Below, piece after piece: positions 58,201 to 64,000 of a stretch of 64,000 nt of DNA; positions within the stretch are counted from its first letter, which is position 1, and every line of letters starts with the position of its first letter. The stretch is from Ischnura elegans (taxonomy: Eukaryota > Arthropoda > Insecta > Odonata > Coenagrionidae). The notes beneath the pieces were generated by a model that was given only the letters and a program-made list of their open reading frames with translations, was not told the DNA's origin and ran no database searches. The position numbers and the translations under genes were made by a program. The stretch spans positions 83,179,992 through 83,243,991 of the forward strand of contig NC_060253.1 of assembly GCF_921293095.1 (NCBI RefSeq). Direction: 5' to 3'.

Positions 58201-60739
58201 AATGCTGTCTAAAGTGTCATACTAGATATAGATGTTCAGATTCTCTATCGAATTCAGTGATCAGGGATTTGCTTTCTTGGCAAGCGAACTCGTGTTACCC
58301 TCGCGACATCTCCTTGCATTAATAAATTGATAAATTTGAAAGCTTTTGTAAATTTTCCATAGTTCACAATTTTTATTATTAATTTTCCTAATATATTTGC
58401 TTCAAAGAATAAAACACAATTTCTCGCTTTCTATGAATAGATAATTATTTATTTTAATCTGACGTTTTTTATTCGGAAAGTCTTAAATCTGCTATCTTAC
58501 TCTCCTTTAGGGCCTTTTAAATAGTTCACGCGCTCCCCTTCCCGCCTTGCCCTCTGTCGGTCGGCGTATGAAGCGCTTGTAGTGCGGAAATTTAAAAATA
58601 AGAGCCCCACTCCGCCGCCGACGCACTGCGATTTTCTTCTTTTTTTGTTTTTCTGCCTAGGGGAGGGAATCTCGACAAACACGAAAAGCCCCGCTGACTT
58701 CCCTCTTTAGTTCAGATTGCCTCTCGCTCCCCCAGACACTCTCTGGACTTCTGAAGTGTCCCTCGGTTCATTGCTATTGTTCGCTTATAGGCACGAAATC
58801 CGTGCTTAAGATGATAGAACGTCATCCGTCCATCAGTGGTCTGATTGTTCATTAAATGTTGTGCGTGCTTTGCAGAAAATTCCTGATTTCAGCCGTAATC
58901 AACCTTTTATATTGTCCCTTCATTCGTAAGTTGGCGATCTAAATTTGCTTCCTGTATATAAGACTGATGGAACAGTAAATGGATGCAGGGAATAAGATGT
59001 CATTTGTTTTCTCTTCATGGGATCGCTGAAAAAGCCTGTGTGCCATAGCTTTCCGACAAATCCCGATTCCTGAAATAATAGCCCTAAATTACTATCATCG
59101 CCGTGAATCCGACTTTAAGTGGCATTCTTTTCTATGTCCTGTTTTTCGAGACCTATAAAAAACCCTTTTCTGATGAGATGATATAGGTGAAGTCTTGGTC
59201 ATATTGATGAAAAAAAACCTGTATTTAGTATTGCTAAAACATCCTGCATTTTAGCGTAAAGAAAGAAGCTAGTCGAAGTAAATTATACTTAATTTCCATC
59301 CTGTTGATCGAGGGCCCATGGAACTTTAGGTTGAAGAGATATCATCTATTTGTGATCAAAACCTGTGTTTTAGTATGCACGCATTTCCTTATGTCTGGCA
59401 TAGTAACCCTTAGTTACTCTCATTAGTCATCTATATCGTAAATGTAGTTTAGAGTCATTTGTTACTGAAGTACCTTGGAGACTGTTGTGTACTAGTACTT
59501 GATTGGTAAATGTCACTATTTTTGGCTACCATGGACGTTGTGATCTGGCGTGCCACCTCGAGTAACCCTTGATAAACTTAAATGCCAGAAAATTTCGTTC
59601 GAGTCCTCACATGGTTACCTGGGATCTCCCATTTCGCTATTTTCGTGACTCTTCTGAGAAGAGTTTCGCCTTGATTAATCCAATGAAAATAATTTAATTA
59701 AAATAATTTATTAATCCTCAATATTCCGCTTTTACTCCCCATCAGTGTCATGGGTCCTCATCGCCATATCATATAATTTGGTGTGAAAATATTTGCTTTT
59801 TGATGGTTAGGAAAGTGCATTTGTAGTTGATGGTCTCATCTCAATCCTTCCTCATTCTCCATCGGCCTTGGTAGCCACGCCCACTGCGTTAAAAGTGTCC
59901 TTTTTGTGGCCAATTGAAGCGTGGACATCCTTGAGCTGTTTCTCATCTTGTTTCTCTTGTTGCGATGGTCGTATTTTTTCTCTCGGCGAACCGGTTTCCG
60001 AGTGTGTGCATATAATAAAGTAAATGTTCGTTAATATTCAGCAGTTGGACTGCCGAATCGTTTCCGGCAACATTTAAGTGTGTTTCGTGGTAAGGTTCTT
60101 GTCTAGAATGGTGGCTGAGTTCACATTTTTTTTCAAATTTCCGTCGCTGATGGTAGTATTGAAGTTAAATGCTGACTCGATTTTTTGGTCTTTCTGATCC
60201 TTAGCTTCTTTCTCAATTTATCTTTGGCAATTTATAGAAAGTTTTTCTCTCTTTTAAGATATTATAATAACGACACAATTTTTCGAGTGGGTGGCACTTA
60301 ATATCGATAATTTTTTTTAAATTTCCTTGCTAGTGGCTAAACGTCAGACGATTTCATGTGGTTGGCATCTATATGGTCGGCTGTTACGGACGTAGCAACT
60401 TGGCGTATCAAGTTGAGTAGCTCCTGAGAAACATATACGACGTGAAATTCGATCTCAGATTCCGCGTGGTCGGATGTGAATATTTTCACGTACCAGCATC
60501 AAAGTGTATCTCTGTTCTTATTGGCTCGACAGATTCGAGGGATTACCAAATAGTGCCTCGCTTCGGGGATTTGTCTAAGTTCACTTGATATTTCTCATAT
60601 TCCTTCCTGTAGCCTTTTATGAGGCTCCATAACTCCATTCTATGCTAAACATTAAGCTTACATATTCCAAGTTAAACCCTCCCGTATCAGTCGGGTGTGA
60701 ATGAGTTGAATTGGAAGATTGCGAGATAACATTGTCGCG
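58201..60739. other. Probable intron / 5' flank of the acidic-protein gene
   Basis: AT-rich, no exon supported. 59450-59640 is a direct repeat of about 62400-62590 (CTTGATAAACTTA, then ATGCC(A/G)GAAA). Confidence 0.35.
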
Positions 60740-62245
60740 ATGAGTGGTAGTCAAGGAGAGGAAGGGGGTGGGAAGAGGAGGTGGAGGTGGAGCGAGGGAG
60801 TTGTCTCTTGGCTCAAGATGGGACAGCCACAGACTCAAACGCAGCCTCAGCCTCCTCAATCGCAACCTCAGACGCCCCAAGTGCCGGAAGAACGATCTGA
60901 GGAGGAAGTGGCGGAAGTGTCCCCATCGTCGCCCGCAGAGACGAAAGGCTCATCGCCCGCAGGGGAGCATCGCGCTGACCAAGGAACAGTTCTTTCGAAG
61001 ACGAGCGACGAAGTGAAGGAAGGGTTCCCTAAGGCGAGGGTGCGCTTTCAATTCCCGGAGGAGGGTGGTGGAGGCGAGGAAGCTGAGGGTGGGGAGGAGG
61101 CGACACATGTAATGGAGACGGAGGAGAAGTCGCCCCAACCGCCCCCGCCGCCCGCCCCTGCCTCCGGGGGCGTGGTCGAACGCACGCCACCTTCGTCTCA
61201 AGAAGCGCCGAGAGTGCAAGTGTGCGAAGAGGAAGCGGCAGGAGGGTGCGTGTCGGAAGAAAATGAGGCATCGCTGAGCCTCCCGCCTCTGGACATGGAC
61301 GAGGAGGATGAGGTCGAGGCCTACCGCGGGGACAGCCTCAAGAGGAGGCTGGAGGAACTGCTAAGGCCTCTGGACTTTGCCGGGGACGTGCAATTGGGAG
61401 GCGAGAGCGATGAGGAAGAACTGGGAGACACAATCGTGGCGACGGAGGAAGATGTGGAGCAGGTTGAGGACGGGTGCGGGAAGGAAAGTACCGCGGGTGC
61501 TGCAGCGACGGGTGATGGAGATGGTAGCGCCCCGGTCATCGAGGCGGGAGCGGCCGAGAGCGGGAAGGGCTGCTCTCCCGCTCCGGAGTCACCCGTCGGC
61601 GCCGTCTGCATGCACCCATCGGGCGCCGCCCCTCTAGAGGACGAGGAGGACGACTATTGTGACAATGACGAGGACGAGGTATCCTCCAAGGTGACCTCTT
61701 CAGCTTTCCCAGAGGAAGACACGGAGGAAGACGAGTTCTACGGCTGTTACGCCTTCTCATCGCCGGCCCTCTCGGACTACGAGGCCGTGGACGCGTCCCC
61801 GTCGAGGACCGAGGCCCGCGGGCCGCACTCAAGGGCCCCGCGTCTGCCCGCGCGGCGTCTGATGCGTAGGGCTTGGTGCGCGATGCGCGGGTTCGGTGCC
61901 AAAGCGAGGAAGTTGGGGAGGCAGCTTCAGGAGGAGGCCTCGGAGGCCGTGAACCACGCCAGGGCCGCCGCCGTGAGGGCCAGGGACTCGGGTGGGGTCG
62001 AACCCGGGCCTTCGTCCGCTGAGAAGGCGGAAAAGGCGGAAGTCGTGGAGGACAATAGCGTGGGTGTTATAGAGTTGGTGGGGACTGCGGAGGATGGCAC
62101 TTCGTCCGAGGGTCTTCGTGTAGTCGTTCTGGGCGACGAGGTGACGCGGCGGCTGCGAGGCGCAAGGGTCCGGAGGCCCCGCCCCCCCGCACTCGACCGC
62201 CCCCGCTCCGTGGTGCACTTCCGACGGAGTCGCTACTTCCACCAG
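60740..62245 (+). CDS. First coding exon of an unrecognised acidic, low-complexity protein (about 502 aa)
   Basis: I do not recognise this gene. ATG 60740 is the first start after an in-frame stop at 60707. The exon ends at phase 0 at CAG|GTAAGC (62245/62246), so the apparent tail beyond is intron read-through. The protein starts MSGSQGEEGG, then has a Gln/Pro repeat (about 30-45), long Glu/Asp-rich disordered stretches up to about 350, an Arg/Ala-rich basic helix-like segment (about 370-420, RRLMRRAWCAMRGFGAKARK) and a basic C-terminal part (RSVVHFRRSRYFHQ). RVRF at residues 100-103 fits the RVxF docking motif for protein phosphatase 1, but this may be chance. The GC-rich codon use contrasts sharply with the AT-rich flanks and suggests a real host exon, not a transposon. 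Its function is open: a nuclear or scaffold-type regulator would fit composition only. Confidence 0.7.
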
Positions 62246-63135
62246 GTAAGCGGCAATTTAGAACGGCATAGTAAACCTTAGGCATCTACATCGCGAATCT
62301 GGCTTAGGGTTTTTTGTTATTCGAGTACCTTCGAGACTGGTTTTCACTATGTTACTCCTACTAATATTTCAATTAAAACAATAGATTGTTTATTTAAAAC
62401 GATGGAACCGTATGACTCGTAGTGGTCCCAATTAGTACTTGATTGAGAAATTTTGTCTCTTTTTCTCTATTTTTGGTTACTATGGACGTTGCGATCTGGC
62501 ATACCACCTTGAATAGCCCTTGATAAACTTATATGCCGGAAAGTTTCTTTCGAGACCACACAGAGTTAAATGGGATCGTATCTTTTCGCCAATTTGCGGT
62601 AAAAAATAACAATATTTATGACCTTCCCGCTTAAGTGTACGGATAGTTTACTAGTGAGAAGGTCCAAGAGGTTTAAAAAACACTACTGCCAATCTGAACG
62701 ATAGGTGATATGTTTGCAAAATTTAATCTGCAAAGTAAAAGCAATCACACGAGTCAAAAGATGTATAATTTATCATAAAAGTCAGTGAATTTCTTTAGTT
62801 GATACGTGACATTTCCGATATAAACCAAAATGGATACTTTTTGTTACATATCACCTATTAAACTTATAATAAAGAAATGAGTCGAACAATGGTTTGTTCA
62901 CATTTATCGGTGCAGCAGTTGAGTAGATTCAAATCACTTCCTGTCTGAACCGAAAGTGGATTTCTGATTAAATGTTCACTATGTTACTCCTACTAATGTT
63001 TCAATTAAAACAATAGATTGTTTATTTTAAAAGGTGGAACCGTATGACTCGTAGCGGTCCCAAATGGAAGAAAAGCTGGCCAATAGTCATTGCTTCGAGT
63101 TTTTGCGAGGAAGTTTTAAATGTTGTATTTGGAAT
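62246..63135 (+). other. Intron start with direct repeats
   Basis: It begins with GTAAGC. 62345-62430 recurs at about 62978-63063 (ATGTTACTCCTACTAAT, then CAATAGATTGTTTATT), and 62400-62590 matches 59450-59640. Confidence 0.5.
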
Positions 63136-63562
63136 CTACGGGATATAGAACCCACAATATTTCCTACCTAATTTTCTCGATATTTGGACTCTCCCGTGGA
63201 CTTGTTGCTTTGACCCATTTCCGCCCAAAAAAACTTTCTGAATGCAATTGTGAAGATATTTAGGCACGTTGCTACAATGGTCGTCTTCAGCAATCCACTT
63301 AAATTGTTGGCAACACATTAACTTGTTTCTTCAGAACGACCCGTAAACATTCAATTAGACTGGGTGGTAACGAGGTTGGAATCTTATGTTGTTCAATTTC
63401 TTTGAGTGACGTTGATATAAAGGATGAATATTCAGGGCAAGTATATTTTTTGGGTGAAGAAAGTTTAAAATGATTTGTACTATGCCATTTCCTGTTTACT
63501 TCTATGATACTTGCATATAATTTACGGAGAGTAGGCGTCCATATTGAATATCCTTTTCGCAT
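63136..63562 (-). pseudogene. Unidentified minus-strand ORF pair, possible frameshifted gene remnant
   Basis: Two overlapping minus-strand frames run from 63562 to 63299 (contains SIWTPTLRKLYASIIEVNRK) and from 63318 to 63136 (contains CCQQFKWIAEDDHCSNVPKY). They could be one reading frame broken near 63310. Composition is ordinary for protein and the upstream edge has an acceptor-like CCTACAG. No domain is recognised. It may be a chance ORF or an old transposon gene. Confidence 0.25.
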
Positions 63563-64000
63563 CCTTCTCTTTTCATCTGTAGGCTTATTTAGACCGGCTT
63601 CAGAAATTAATTAATTAGTGGATTAAGTTATTTCAAGATTTAGCAAAATTTTCGTGGCAATTCGACGGCAAAAGGAATTGCGTATATTCTTCATGAGCTC
63701 CGAATGGTTAATGAAGCCATGTGGCTACGTTGGGTGGAAATGTTTCTTTCACAAGAGTCTTATGAAGTGCCATGGTATTACGCTCATTGTTTAAGACAAG
63801 AATATTACGAAAGAGGATCCTAAACTTAGCCTCTAAATGTGTTGTCACCCACCGCGCATTTAAATGGGTTTACGAAAGTCGCCACTCGTGTCGCTGACGG
63901 ACAAAGTGATCCGAGTTCCACGGGGAAATAAGATATAATTGGGGATATTAACCGAAATTTAAATTCCTTATGATGTGATCTATCAAATGCATAACTTTTC
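63563..64000. other. Non-coding stretch, nothing recognised
   Basis: No gene or element end seen before the window ends. Confidence 0.3.

Noticed and set aside
57931..58322. Two small ORFs in the GC-rich zone
   Set aside because: Short, low-complexity and overlapping minus-strand ORFs. Better explained as 5' UTR or promoter sequence.
60719..60739. Upstream start of the acidic protein at 60719
   Set aside because: The codon there is TTG. The first ATG in frame is 60740.
61321..62285. Long minus-strand and alternate-frame ORFs over the acidic-protein exon
   Set aside because: They are shadows of the GC-rich plus-strand exon, with Arg/Pro/Ser-rich composition typical of antisense reading.

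Overview
The window looks like AT-rich, intron-bearing nuclear DNA of an arthropod, most likely an insect with a large, transposon-rich genome. The basis is an env-bearing Gypsy/errantivirus-type LTR element, a THAP-domain ISL2EU-type DNA transposon, many MITEs and tRNA-like SINEs, and one long GC-rich coding exon ending in a consensus splice donor. I cannot name the species. No rRNA gene, CRISPR array or bacterial-type operon was seen, and no convincing functional tRNA gene.

Layout. 1.7-4.9 kb: a decayed ISL2EU-type transposon with a frameshifted THAP + DDE transposase on the plus strand and remnants of a second gene on the minus strand. 5.6-6.4 kb: a mariner-like MITE holding 140-bp tandem repeats rich in nuclear-receptor half-sites. 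6.5-11.2 kb: a stack of nested inverted-repeat elements; an empty site elsewhere in the window defines the outermost insertion (7504-11085). 11.4-19.5 kb: a hAT MITE, SINE remnants, a Harbinger-type MITE and a 205-bp tandem duplication in otherwise featureless DNA. 19.5-20.5 kb: a long inverted repeat.

20.69-28.17 kb is the centrepiece: a complete 7.48-kb endogenous retrovirus-like element. It has two 369-bp LTRs that read as identical, a 4-bp target duplication (GCGT), a primer-binding site, one fused 1396-codon gag-pol ORF, a 668-codon env ORF with furin-type site and membrane anchor, and a polypurine tract. No inactivating lesion was found, so it is a very recent insertion. Gag packages the RNA, the protease/RT/RNase H/integrase copy and insert it, and Env would allow transfer between cells.

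28.8-56.6 kb is gene-poor: Penelope-like terminal sequences with hammerhead-like cores, hAT MITEs with 8-bp target duplications, Harbinger-type MITEs with TWA duplications, fold-back elements carrying a CGACCGGTTTC motif, large inverted-repeat elements of 2.9 kb (41.3-44.2) and 5.3 kb (46.9-52.2), LINE 3' ends and a 422-bp exact tandem duplication.

56.6-64 kb is where host sequence becomes likely: a GC-rich promoter/5'-UTR-like zone (56.6-58.2 kb), then a GC-rich exon (60740-62245) encoding about 502 residues of a highly acidic, low-complexity protein that I do not recognise. The exon ends at CAG|GTAAGC, so the gene continues beyond what I could join.
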